Below are positions 8,971-16,877 of a stretch of DNA of 64,000 nucleotides, in pieces. The notes beneath the pieces were generated by a model, which was given only the letters and a program-made list of their open reading frames with translations, was not told the DNA's origin and did not search any database. Every line of letters starts with the position of its first letter. Positions within the stretch are counted from its first letter, which is position 1. The translations under genes were made by a program, and so were the position numbers. The stretch lies in assembly GCF_017744395.1 (NCBI RefSeq), contig NZ_JAGIBI010000003.1, forward strand, positions 310,001 to 374,000, written 5' to 3'. The DNA is from Herbaspirillum sp. (lineage in GTDB: Bacteria > Pseudomonadota > Gammaproteobacteria > Burkholderiales > Burkholderiaceae_D).

Positions 8971-9819
8971 ATGCTCAACCCCGTCTGGCTGCACACCTTC
9001 ACCACTGCCGCAGCATCGGCCAGCTTCACCGAGGCCGGACGCCAGCTCGGGCTGACGCAATCGAGCGTGAGTGACCATATCCGGCGCCTGGAGCAAAGCC
9101 TGGGGCGGCGCCTGTTCGTGCGCGACACCCATTCGCTGGCGCTGACCGCCGACGGCGAGAGCCTGCTGGTGCATGCGCGCCTGATCCTGCAGGCGCACGC
9201 CCGCGCCGAGGCCCAGTTCAGCGGCGCGCGCCTGCGCGGCCGGGTGCGCTTCGGCACCTCCGACGACCTCGCCATGGGGCCGCTGCCGGACATGCTGGCG
9301 GCCTTTCGCAACCAGCATCCGGAAGTGGAGCTGGAAATCACCATCGGCCTGACCAGCGAACTGTACGCCCTGCTCGACCAGGGCAAGCTGGACTTGCTGG
9401 TCGGCAAGCGGCGCAGCGGCGAATCGCGCGGGCACAGCATGTTTTCCACGCCGATGCAGTGGCTGGCCCGGCCGGAGACCCATGTCGACCTGTCGCAGCC
9501 GCTGCCGCTGATCCTGCTGCCCGAGCCCAGCATTACCCGCGAAGCCACCCTGCAGACCTTGGGCAAGTCGGGCCGCCATTGGCGCATCGTCTGCACCAGC
9601 GGCAGCCACGCCGGCTGCATGGCGGCCGCGCGCGGCGGACTGGGGCTGGCGGCCTTGCCGCAGCACCTGGCCTCGCGCGACCTGACGGCGCCGCTCAACA
9701 ATGCCAGCCTGCCGGTGCTGCCCGATGTGGAATATGTGGCGCTGACGGCGCGCCGGCTGTCGAAGCCGGCGGACACGCTTTACCAGATCCTGATGTCCAG
9801 CCGCCTGAGCCGGGGATGA
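8971..9819 (+). CDS. LysR-type transcriptional regulator
   Basis: A 282-residue LysR protein. It has an N-terminal winged helix (about residues 3-61; recognition segment LTQSSVSDHIRRLEQSLG) and a two-lobed ligand-binding domain (about 88-280). ATG 8971 follows GAGGG and gives the standard LysR start; an upstream ATG at 8899 in frame would add 24 atypical residues. The gene is divergent from the SBF-like transporter gene with about 140 bases between, the usual arrangement for a LysR activator of a transporter. Confidence 0.88.
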   Translation: MLNPVWLHTFTTAAASASFTEAGRQLGLTQSSVSDHIRRLEQSLGRRLFVRDTHSLALTADGESLLVHARLILQAHARAEAQFSGARLRGRVRFGTSDDLAMGPLPDMLAAFRNQHPEVELEITIGLTSELYALLDQGKLDLLVGKRRSGESRGHSMFSTPMQWLARPETHVDLSQPLPLILLPEPSITREATLQTLGKSGRHWRIVCTSGSHAGCMAAARGGLGLAALPQHLASRDLTAPLNNASLPVLPDVEYVALTARRLSKPADTLYQILMSSRLSRG

Positions 9820-9829
9820 AGGGGGATGC

Positions 9830-10234
9830 TTAAGCCGCGTCGACGACCAGCTCGGGACGGTCCAGTGCGCGGATGCGGCGGTCGACGAAGTAGCCGCCGG
9901 CCTCGGTATAGCGCAAGTAATGGCGCCCGCAGAGTGTGCAGCGCGCCACGTTGCAGCGGTTGTAGGGGTAGTAGCGCGGCGCCACAGGGGCGGCGGATCC
10001 GTCGTAGCGGGTGCCGTCGGGATGGTATTCGGCGAAGGTTGGTTCGTCGTAGGGATCGGCGACCAGCGTGCCGACGTCGGCCAGTTGTTGCTCCGGCAGC
10101 GTCAGCGGCAGGCTGATCCAGCCGGCGGCGTCGGCGGCGCCGGAGCAGCAATTGCATGGCTGGGCGACGGCGCCGGAGGCCTGCGCCAGGGCGCGCAGCC
10201 CGGCGCTGCCGAGCTTGGGAAGATCATCCATCAT
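9830..10234 (-). CDS. Small cysteine-rich protein, possible zinc binder
   Basis: A 134-residue cytosolic protein with two cysteine clusters: C27, C29, C30 near the N-terminus, and C94, C99, C102 in the context NRCNVARCTLCGRHY. Six closely placed cysteines suggest a bound zinc or Fe-S centre. I recognise no named domain. Its start lies 9 bases after the FapA stop codon, so it is almost certainly co-transcribed with fapA. It is convergent with the LysR gene, leaving only 10 bases between the stop codons. Confidence 0.65.
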   Translation of the reverse strand: MMDDLPKLGSAGLRALAQASGAVAQPCNCCSGAADAAGWISLPLTLPEQQLADVGTLVADPYDEPTFAEYHPDGTRYDGSAAPVAPRYYPYNRCNVARCTLCGRHYLRYTEAGGYFVDRRIRALDRPELVVDAA

Positions 10235-10243
10235 CGTGAGTCG

Positions 10244-11881
10244 TTACTTCTTCGGGTTGTAGCGGATATCGCCCTCGAACAGCTGCGCGGTGCCGCCGCC
10301 GAGGTCGGACTGCACCGGCCATACCTGGTGCCCGATGCGCAGTTCGGTGCCTTCGTACACCGCCTTGGCGACGATGATGCGGGAGTCTTCCGCGGCCACG
10401 ATGCCTTCCTTCATCTGTCCCACTTCTTCCAGCAGCGTCTTGACCTCATAGGCCAGCGCCTTGCGCTTCTCGCTGGTCTCGAACAGGATTTCCGGCGTGG
10501 CTTTCTCGGGGTTGAGCTTGTAGTAGCCCTGCTGCTTGATGGTGCGGTCCAGCTCGGCCACCTTGCGCGCGTATTCCTGTTCCTTGATGGCGATCTTTTC
10601 TTCCATGTAGGGGTCGAGGCCGACTTGCACCCGGGTGAAGTTGCCGGTCGGTGCGCCGATGACATTGGCGCGGATCATGTTGGTGGCCTCGACGCGGCCG
10701 CCGATGATCTGGCCGGTGCGCGGGTTGCCCTTGCCCACCGTGATCTCGTCGCCGGCCAGCAGTTCGCACTGGCGCGCATTGCCCAGCACCAGGATGCTCT
10801 CGCCGGCCTCGATGTGGGCGCTTTCGGCGAACATGACCTGCACCGATTTCTGGGCTTTGATGCGCGAGGCGATGGTCGTGGTGCCCGCCGCAGCGGCGAC
10901 GCCTTCGCTATGGCCGATCACGCCGCCCTTGACGGTGACGTTGCCGCCGGCCACGATCTCGGCCGCCTCCACCGTGCCGTTGACCACCACGTCGCCGCCT
11001 ACATGCAGCTTCATGCCGGTCATCACGTCGCCGGAGACGCACACCGTGCCTTCGAAGGTCAGGTTGCCGGTAGACAGGTCGACGTTCTCGACATCGATCA
11101 CCGGGTTGATCTTCACGCCGTTCTTGATCACCGCCGGCTGGCCCGGCACGATCGCTACCAGCAGGTTGGGATCGTCGGGGCTCGGCTCGGCGCCGACCGA
11201 TTCCTTGGCGAACGGGACATCGGCGATCGGGCGCGCCGGCACCTTGCCGCCCTTGATGTCGATGCCGTCCTTGCCGGGCACCGGCGGGATGCGGCGCATC
11301 AGCGGGTCGCCCGCCGACACCAGCAGCAGATGGCTCATATCGGCGTAGGAAATGACGGCGTCGTCGTCGATATCGGCCAGCTCCTCCCGCTTTTCCTCGA
11401 TCAGGCTTTCGAAGCGCGCCGGCTCGCCCGGCGTCGGCATCAGGCCTTGTGCGATCACCAGTTTGTTACAGTGGCCGGCGGCGAGGGCGCCGCGCAGTTT
11501 TTCGTGCAGGATGCCGTAGGTGATGCCGGCGGCGCGAATCGCATTGACCACCTCCACGCTCTTGGCGCGGCCGCCGAACGGGGCTACCAGCGTGAGCGAT
11601 GCGCTCATCAGGTCGTTGTCCACTTCCAGCGAGAACTCGCCGTCGCGGCGTTCGGCGATCACCTGGGTCACGGCTTCCCTGGCCTCTTCGACCTTGCGCA
11701 CGAAACCGTTGAGCACCGAATCCTGGAAGAACAGTTTGGTCAGCCCCTTCTCCGCCATGGCCTGTTTCAGGAAGGCCAGGGTCAGTGGCGGGAAGCCGGG
11801 TGTCGGAGTGAAGGTTGCGCTCAGTTCGCCGCTGGCCCTGTCGAATGCGAACGACAGCGGTTGCGGAGTTGCTTGTTCCAT
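10244..11881 (-). CDS. fapA: FapA family (DUF342) protein
   Basis: A 545-residue DUF342/FapA protein. The N-terminal alpha/beta region is followed by a central right-handed beta-helix of GG/VxG repeats (for example VCVSGDVMTGMKLHVGGDVV and VEAAEIVAGGNVTVKGGV). The C-terminal coiled coil (about 410-490) is rich in Lys/Glu. In Vibrio and Pseudomonas, FapA influences polar assembly of flagellar proteins, though the family also occurs away from flagellar genes. No flagellar gene is visible here, so the role is uncertain. The start at 11881 has GAGGA 6 bases upstream; a longer frame reaches 12046 but encodes low-complexity sequence. Confidence 0.88.
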   Translation of the reverse strand: MEQATPQPLSFAFDRASGELSATFTPTPGFPPLTLAFLKQAMAEKGLTKLFFQDSVLNGFVRKVEEAREAVTQVIAERRDGEFSLEVDNDLMSASLTLVAPFGGRAKSVEVVNAIRAAGITYGILHEKLRGALAAGHCNKLVIAQGLMPTPGEPARFESLIEEKREELADIDDDAVISYADMSHLLLVSAGDPLMRRIPPVPGKDGIDIKGGKVPARPIADVPFAKESVGAEPSPDDPNLLVAIVPGQPAVIKNGVKINPVIDVENVDLSTGNLTFEGTVCVSGDVMTGMKLHVGGDVVVNGTVEAAEIVAGGNVTVKGGVIGHSEGVAAAAGTTTIASRIKAQKSVQVMFAESAHIEAGESILVLGNARQCELLAGDEITVGKGNPRTGQIIGGRVEATNMIRANVIGAPTGNFTRVQVGLDPYMEEKIAIKEQEYARKVAELDRTIKQQGYYKLNPEKATPEILFETSEKRKALAYEVKTLLEEVGQMKEGIVAAEDSRIIVAKAVYEGTELRIGHQVWPVQSDLGGGTAQLFEGDIRYNPKK

Positions 11882-12132
11882 GCTGGTCCTCGGATGAGTT
11901 GCTGCTCTTGGCCTGCCTTGGCTGCGGCGCGATGATACACAGGCCCGCAGCCTATCGGCGGCGGGCATGCAAGATTGCGCGCTGGCAGAACGGCCAGCCG
12001 CCGGCGGCCCCCTCGGCCCCCGGCGACTGGCATTGTATTGTGGCAAGATGATCCTGCAATTTGATCAACAGCACAAGTTTTGCGGGCGTTTGCGGTTATT
12101 TAAAGCCGGTTCGCAGGCAGATAGTTATCTTT

Positions 12133-13059
12133 ATGTTAAGTCACGAAAAAGAAAACACGCCCGATGCCGAAGCGCGCTATTGCGCCGGCCGGCGCAGCAC
12201 GTTCGCCAGCAGCGCGGTCAACGTCGGCCTGAGCGCGTTGCAGATCACGGCCGGGTTCCTGTCCGGTTCGCAGGCGCTGGTGGCCGACGGCGTGCATTCG
12301 CTGTCGGACCTGGTGGCCGATGTGGTGGTGCTGTTCGCCGCGCACCATAGCCGCAAGCAGGCCGATGACGACCACCAGTACGGCCACCAGCGCTACGAGA
12401 ACGCCGCTTCGCTGGCGCTGGGCGGGCTGCTGCTGGCGGTGGGCATCGGCATGCTGCTCTCGGCCGCGCACAAGATCCAGGATTTCGGCCATCTGCCGCC
12501 GGTGCATGCCGCCGCGCTGTGGGTGGCGCTGGCGGCGCTGCTGGCCAAGGAATTGCTGTTCCGCTACATGCTCATGGTGGCCGAGCGGGTACGCTCCGGC
12601 ATGCTGGTGGCCAATGCCTGGCATGCGCGTTCGGATGCCGCTTCCTCGCTGGTGGTGGCGCTCGGCGTGGGCGGCAACCTGCTCGGTTTCACGCTGCTCG
12701 ATCCGGTGGCGGCCGCGGTAGTCGGCGGGATGGTGGGGCGCATGGGCTGGCGTTTCTTCTGGGCCGCGCTGCATGACCTGATGGATCGCGCGGTCTCGGA
12801 AGAGCAGTCGCAGGCGATCCGCCGGACCTTGCTGGAGACGCCGGGCGTGCAGGGCGTGCACGACCTGCGCACGCGCAAGATGGGCGACCTGGCCCAGGTC
12901 GACGTGCACCTGGAAATCGACGGCACGCTGACCGTGGCGCAAGGCCATGCGATCGCCGCGCTGGCGCGGCAGCGCGTGCTGGATGCGCATAATGTGCTGG
13001 ATGTGATGACCCACGTCGATCCGGTCACGGTCGGGGCGCATCCGATCGGGGCGGCATAA
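12133..13059 (+). CDS. Cation diffusion facilitator (CDF) metal efflux protein
   Basis: A 308-residue inner-membrane proton/metal antiporter with about six transmembrane helices. The metal site is visible as DGVHSLSDLVAD in helix 2 and HARSDAASS in helix 5. The C-terminal cytosolic domain (about 210-300) contains VHDLRTRKMGDLAQVDVHLEID, the usual ferredoxin-like dimer module. Substrates of this family are Zn(II), Fe(II), Mn(II), Co(II) or Cd(II); sequence alone does not choose among them. ATG 12133 is used; a TTG at 12061 lies in frame upstream. The gene is divergent from fapA with about 250 bases between; nothing regulatory stands out there. Confidence 0.9.
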   Translation: MLSHEKENTPDAEARYCAGRRSTFASSAVNVGLSALQITAGFLSGSQALVADGVHSLSDLVADVVVLFAAHHSRKQADDDHQYGHQRYENAASLALGGLLLAVGIGMLLSAAHKIQDFGHLPPVHAAALWVALAALLAKELLFRYMLMVAERVRSGMLVANAWHARSDAASSLVVALGVGGNLLGFTLLDPVAAAVVGGMVGRMGWRFFWAALHDLMDRAVSEEQSQAIRRTLLETPGVQGVHDLRTRKMGDLAQVDVHLEIDGTLTVAQGHAIAALARQRVLDAHNVLDVMTHVDPVTVGAHPIGAA

Positions 13060-13071
13060 GACGGCATAAGG

Positions 13072-13093
13072 CGCAGCGTATCGGAACGCTGCG
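13072..13093 (+). terminator. Possible terminator hairpin after CDF gene
   Basis: A perfect 8-bp stem (13072-13079 with 13086-13093) and a 6-base loop lie just after the CDF stop codon. There is no T-run, so it may only be a 3'-end stabilising hairpin. Confidence 0.4.
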
Positions 13094-13195
13094 TTCCCGC
13101 ACCGGCAATTCCGGGCGCCTGTCCTCAAGCTTCGGCCATGTCGGCCGTTAATGCTGCTGTTCCTATCAGCGCGCCATGCATCAGGCACCTACGAC

Positions 13196-14824
13196 ATGAC
13201 CACACTCTCCACGCTGTCTGCCGCCACCGGCTACCAGGCCGGCAGTGCCGCGCGCGCCGGCACGGTTGCAGGAAGTACCGGGCCTGTGCCCGCTGCCGTT
13301 TCCACGGCTTCGCCATCGTCGGCCGTCGTGCTGTCGGGGAGGGCCAATGGCGCCCTTGTGCAGCTTTATTCGGCGGACGGAACGATGGCGGCAGTGTCCG
13401 ACAACACCGTCACCTCCGGGCCGTTCGTCTGGGAAAGCCGGCAGACCGGCGCCATCAGTTCGCTGATGGCCGGCGACGCTGTCGCGGGCGATTTGGCCGG
13501 CCGCTGGCACGGCCTTGGCAAGGCGCTGCTGGACCACATCAAGGATGGCGGCGGCAGCTTCTCGCAATCGGTACTGCAATCCTGGCAGGCGGTGCAGGCG
13601 GACGAGGGCGTGCAAGCCATCCTGCGCCAGCAATTGCACGATTTCGCCGGCAATGGCATCGGGCTGTCGGTCGTCACGGCCGGCGGCGCCAAGGTGAATT
13701 TCTCGCTGTCGGCCGACAGCAACGGCATTGCCGTGAAGGTCGAGGTCGCCGAGGGAAAGCTGGCCGATGACGAGCGTGAGGCCATCGGCGGATTGGGCGA
13801 TGCCTTCCAGGCCGCCGTGAACGGACTGGCCGAACAGCCGCCGCGCCTTGCGCTGGAGGGTTTGCTCAAGTTCGACACGGCGGCGCTGGCGTCTATCGAT
13901 TTGCACGCCGCGCTTGGCGGCGGCGACCAGGCCATCGACTTCCATGCCGACGCCGGGCAGCGCACGCTGTCCACCAGCGGCGCGGCCGGCGCCATCAAGG
14001 TGGCGGTCGACCTGAACGGCGCCGCCATCGCCGGCAGCGCCCGGCAACGGCAGGACGCCATCGCCAGTTATCTTGAACAGTTCGATGCGGCCGCGCGCCG
14101 CGGCCACGGCGACGAATCCCTGAACGCCTTGTTCAAGGATGCCTTCGCGCAGCTCAACAGCAGTTATCCGGGGCAGGCCTCCAAGGCGGGCCAGGTGTCG
14201 CCCGCGGTCGGCATGGAAGACGCCGACCGCAAGATGCTGACCGGCCTGGCCGACTTCACGGCATCGGTGTCGGGAACCACCCGCGTCCCCAATCCGCTCG
14301 ACCACGGCGAGGTCGACAGCTTCGACTACCGGGTTTCGCAGCGCACCACCCTGGGCGGCGGTTCGCAGGCCAACCGGCACATCGTGCAGCAACAGCAGTC
14401 CAGCCTGCACGCCGCCTATCACGAGCCGCTGCATGCCGGCGCGCCCCTTAAGCTCACCACCGACAAGCAATCCCAGAACTACACCTATCGCCAGATCGAT
14501 GACGAGGCATCGAGCACCCTGGAGATCGCCTACGACAAAGGCTTCCTGGCCAGGGCGCTGCTGCGCCAGTCGGCCAGCCAGCAGACGCATGTGACCAAGT
14601 ATGTGCTGGGGAAGAAAGTGTCGGACATCACTACGCCGTCGCAGTCGTCCATCGTGCGGGACTTCACCGCGCAATTGCGGGATGCGGCTGCCGACAAGGA
14701 GCGCCAGGCTGCCGGCGGCGAATTCCGCTGGGAGCAGATGCTGTCGCTGATCGGTTCGCTGTCGTTGCTGAAGCAGGATCCGGCCGTGTTGAAGCGCCAG
14801 GCCGCGTTGCCCCTGGCGGCCTGA
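13196..14824 (+). CDS. Large protein of unknown function
   Basis: A 541-residue protein I cannot assign. The first 60 residues are Ala/Ser/Thr-rich and low in charge, without a classical signal peptide, resembling N-termini of flagellar-hook-associated or type III exported proteins (inference). The middle is rich in Asp/Ala/Gly with predicted alternating strands (for example VKVEVAEGKL). The C-terminal third is more polar and includes QQQQSSLHAAYHEPLHAG. No cysteine is present in the chosen frame. The ATG at 13196 is preferred over one at 13151 because the earlier start adds unrelated hydrophobic residues. It is a monocistronic unit between the CDF gene and a convergent gene. Confidence 0.6.
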   Translation: MTTLSTLSAATGYQAGSAARAGTVAGSTGPVPAAVSTASPSSAVVLSGRANGALVQLYSADGTMAAVSDNTVTSGPFVWESRQTGAISSLMAGDAVAGDLAGRWHGLGKALLDHIKDGGGSFSQSVLQSWQAVQADEGVQAILRQQLHDFAGNGIGLSVVTAGGAKVNFSLSADSNGIAVKVEVAEGKLADDEREAIGGLGDAFQAAVNGLAEQPPRLALEGLLKFDTAALASIDLHAALGGGDQAIDFHADAGQRTLSTSGAAGAIKVAVDLNGAAIAGSARQRQDAIASYLEQFDAAARRGHGDESLNALFKDAFAQLNSSYPGQASKAGQVSPAVGMEDADRKMLTGLADFTASVSGTTRVPNPLDHGEVDSFDYRVSQRTTLGGGSQANRHIVQQQQSSLHAAYHEPLHAGAPLKLTTDKQSQNYTYRQIDDEASSTLEIAYDKGFLARALLRQSASQQTHVTKYVLGKKVSDITTPSQSSIVRDFTAQLRDAAADKERQAAGGEFRWEQMLSLIGSLSLLKQDPAVLKRQAALPLAA

Positions 14825-14833
14825 AGCGCCGGC

Positions 14834-15343
14834 TCAGCCGGGCTTGCGGAAGCCGCCGGCCACCCAGCGCGCGGCGCTGTCGGCATTCAGTTTGTAGCCG
14901 GGGGCGACTTGCACCTTGGCCAGCAGCTCGCCCATCTCGTCCCAGGCCGCCAGGTCGGCATAGGGAAAATCGTCGTCGGGCACGATATCCAGCGTCACCT
15001 TGATGGATGCGCCGTCGTCGCCGTCGACGGTGACGTGCTTGTGCAATTGCGCGTGCAGCTGCTGCTCGCTGCGGCGGCGGAATTCCGAGGCGGTCTTCAC
15101 CAGCGTGTTGAATGCGGACTTGTCCAGCGGCTTGGGGTTCTTCTTGTCGCGGCCCATGGTCCAGGGGCCGATCAGCGTCGGTTCGCGTTCGCCGGCGCGC
15201 GTCATTTCGACCGCCCAGCCGTCGTCATCGTCGTTTTTGATGATGCGGGCGGTCCAGCCGTCCTCGCGCCACAGGCGCGCCTCGTTGATGGCGTCTGCGC
15301 CGGAGGAGGAATCGTCGGCGGCGGTAGTGTCGAAGTCGGACAT
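14834..15343 (-). CDS. Conserved-looking cytosolic protein of unknown function
   Basis: A 169-residue acidic protein with two Trp-rich strands (WREDGWTARI and DDDGWAVEM), a central GPWTMGRDKKNPKPLD segment and a charged helical region (ASEFRRRSEQQLHAQLHKH). No membrane helix or signal peptide. The ATG at 15343 begins the stretch with protein-like composition; upstream sequence in this frame is His/Ala low complexity. Function unknown. It is convergent with the 541-residue gene (9 bases between stop codons) and divergent from the next gene, with about 80 bases between starts. Confidence 0.6.
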   Translation of the reverse strand: MSDFDTTAADDSSSGADAINEARLWREDGWTARIIKNDDDDGWAVEMTRAGEREPTLIGPWTMGRDKKNPKPLDKSAFNTLVKTASEFRRRSEQQLHAQLHKHVTVDGDDGASIKVTLDIVPDDDFPYADLAAWDEMGELLAKVQVAPGYKLNADSAARWVAGGFRKPG

Positions 15344-15424
15344 GCGGGAAATCGGAAGATGGGAAAAAGGCCCGCCATGATAATGGAATGCGTGCCGCAA
15401 CGGCGGCGGGACCGCTATGCTACG

Positions 15425-15907
15425 ATGCCCCGCAACGATCATTTGGATAGCATGGGCATGGGCATGGGCATGGACATGGCGCAATACGGCTTGGTTTATC
15501 GCGGCAGGCGCATCACTGTCGAGTATCAGGAAGATGCGCGCAGCGGCGATGTGCGCTGCGCGGTCACGGTCGGCGATGCGGTCTATCCGGAAATCCGCGG
15601 CAACCCCTTCCGTTCGGCCGCGGCGGCGCAAGCCACCGGCGCCGCTTTCGCGCGCGCCCTGATCGATGCCGAACTCGATGTCGATGCGGTGGAATACCGC
15701 GGCTACTTCATCCGCGTCAGCAGCAGCGAGCAGCGCGACGGCAGCTGGGTCGGCAGCTACCAGTTCCACCGCAACGACAACCCGGTGCCGTTTCGCCGCG
15801 CCAGTTGCGACGACTTTCGCGGCAATACCCCGGTGGAGGCCGAGGAGCATGCGATCGGCATGGGGCGGCAGGCGATGGATGCCGATATCGCGGCGGGGAA
15901 ACTCTGA
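15425..15907 (+). CDS. Unknown protein with internal duplication
   Basis: Up to 160 residues. Two halves show the same pattern: residues 22-80 begin LVYRGRRITVEYQ and residues 91-152 begin VEYRGYFIRVSS; each continues with a polar strand and ends in an Ala-rich helix containing Glu/Arg. This suggests a tandem duplication of a roughly 60-residue alpha+beta unit. The N-terminus is unusual: a CATGGG hexamer repeated three times (15451-15468) and then CATGGA and CATGGC create successive in-frame ATGs at 15452, 15458, 15464, 15470 and 15476, besides the ATG at 15425. Translation may start at any of them. No family recognised. Confidence 0.55.
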   Translation: MPRNDHLDSMGMGMGMDMAQYGLVYRGRRITVEYQEDARSGDVRCAVTVGDAVYPEIRGNPFRSAAAAQATGAAFARALIDAELDVDAVEYRGYFIRVSSSEQRDGSWVGSYQFHRNDNPVPFRRASCDDFRGNTPVEAEEHAIGMGRQAMDADIAAGKL

Positions 15908-15935
15908 TCCCTTGCCCGATGCGCGCTTGAAAAGA

Positions 15936-15965
15936 AAAAGCCCCGATCCGATGAGCGGGGCTTTT
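15936..15965. terminator. Bidirectional rho-independent terminator
   Basis: A 10-bp stem (15936-15945 with 15956-15965) has A4 and T4 ends. It lies downstream of the duplicated-domain gene and faces the infA region from the other strand. Confidence 0.85.
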
Positions 15966-15987
15966 CGTTTGGCGTTTTTGTGCCGGT

Positions 15988-16095
15988 TCAGTACCGATAC
16001 TGATACTTGAGCAGATTCGCAGCATCCAGTCCTATCTGGAAAGTGATGCCGCCGAAAGTGAATCCACTCAAGTATCGATACCGGGGGCCGCGCAC
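15988..16095 (-). pseudogene. Unexplained short coding-like fragment downstream of infA
   Basis: A short open frame ends with LDAANLLKYQYRY and a TGA at 15988-15990. The alternating aromatic/hydrophobic pattern (GFTFGGITFQIGL) and the terminal Tyr look like the last strands of a beta-barrel or secreted protein. RYRYL and QYRY recur at the two ends because the DNA carries an imperfect inverted repeat (around 15991-16014 and 16068-16085). The only plausible start is a GTG inside the 24-bp palindrome after infA, with no ribosome-binding site. It could be a gene remnant or chance. Confidence 0.2.
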
Positions 16096-16112
16096 CTGGC
16101 GCCAGGTGCGCG
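16089..16112. repeat. 24-bp perfect palindrome after infA
   Basis: The sequence 16089-16112 equals its own reverse complement over 24 bases (core CCTGGCGCCAGG). It lies 9 bases past the infA stop codon. It could form a hairpin at the 3' end of infA mRNA, but there is no U-run; a dimeric-protein binding site is the alternative. Confidence 0.6.
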
Positions 16113-16120
16113 CTGCCGCC

Positions 16121-16384
16121 TCAACGGCGGCGGGGAGGCTTCGGCGCGCTGCCGGGGCCGCGGTTCTCGATGTGGCGGAAAATGATCCGGCCCTTGCTCA
16201 GGTCGTAGGGCGAGAGCTCCAGCGTTACCTTGTCGCCCGCCAGGATCTTGATGAAGTTCTTCTTCATGCGCCCCGCGCTATAGGCGACCAGCGTATGCCC
16301 GTTGTCCAGGTCGACGCGGAACCGCGAATCAGGCAGCACTTCGGTTACCTGGCCTTGCATTTCGATCAGCTCTTCCTTCGCCAT
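16121..16384 (-). CDS. infA: Translation initiation factor IF-1 (second-copy type)
   Basis: An 87-residue IF-1. Residues 1-72 carry the complete S1/OB fold, including [40 protein letters not shown] and [10 protein letters not shown]-1 binds the A site of the 30S subunit during initiation. The protein is about 15 residues longer than the usual 72-residue IF-1; the extra basic Pro/Arg tail (PKPPRRR) is typical of the additional infA copy found in Burkholderiales outside the ribosomal-protein operon. GGAG lies 6 bases before the ATG. A cold- or stress-linked role has been proposed for such extra copies, but nothing here proves it. Confidence 0.93.
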   Translation of the reverse strand: MAKEELIEMQGQVTEVLPDSRFRVDLDNGHTLVAYSAGRMKKNFIKILAGDKVTLELSPYDLSKGRIIFRHIENRGPGSAPKPPRRR

Positions 16385-16877
16385 TCAATCTCCGAAACAG
16401 GTGAGCCTGGCACAGGCCGGCAAGCCGTTGCCGCAACTCGTGTTAATGGGTGTGTCCCCGATGAGAATCCCCGGCGCCAATGGTGCGGGAGATTGCCGGT
16501 ATTCCTCGAACAGGCCAAGCAGCCGGCGCATGCGTTCGCAAACACGCCAAACGAGAAGAAACAGAAACGAGGGATCAGACAGGACTTGCCGGGGAGGCAA
16601 GACAGGTGAGAGGCCAGACTCTTACGCCGCTTGATGAGGAGTCGCGACACTATACACAGGATATGCCTTTTCGGCCAGTATTATTTGATGCAATGCACAA
16701 TAATTGTCCGGAGGGAAACTTTCAGCACTTCCGGCGCAAGCGTATGTTTTGGCGTTGCGGATGCTCTCATAACGGTTGGCGGTACATGCCAAAAGCGGAT
16801 ATGCATGCACTTTTTGCTTCGTAGGAACTGCATGGTTGCGCGGCTAGAATTTTTGGAAATCATTTCCCGGCCCGACC
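16385..16877. other. Intergenic region between infA and metQ
   Basis: About 490 bases without a convincing gene. The infA-proximal part contains a small hairpin (16585-16590 with 16596-16601, loop 5). GC content drops from about 16540 onward, consistent with promoters for divergent infA and metQ. Short frames here have no ribosome-binding site or protein-like composition. I looked for SAM-type riboswitch elements upstream of metQ and saw none. Confidence 0.5.

Noticed and set aside
16385-16877. SAM or other methionine-linked riboswitch before metQ
   Set aside because: No recognisable SAM-I, SAM-II or SAH aptamer core; only one small hairpin without a terminator.
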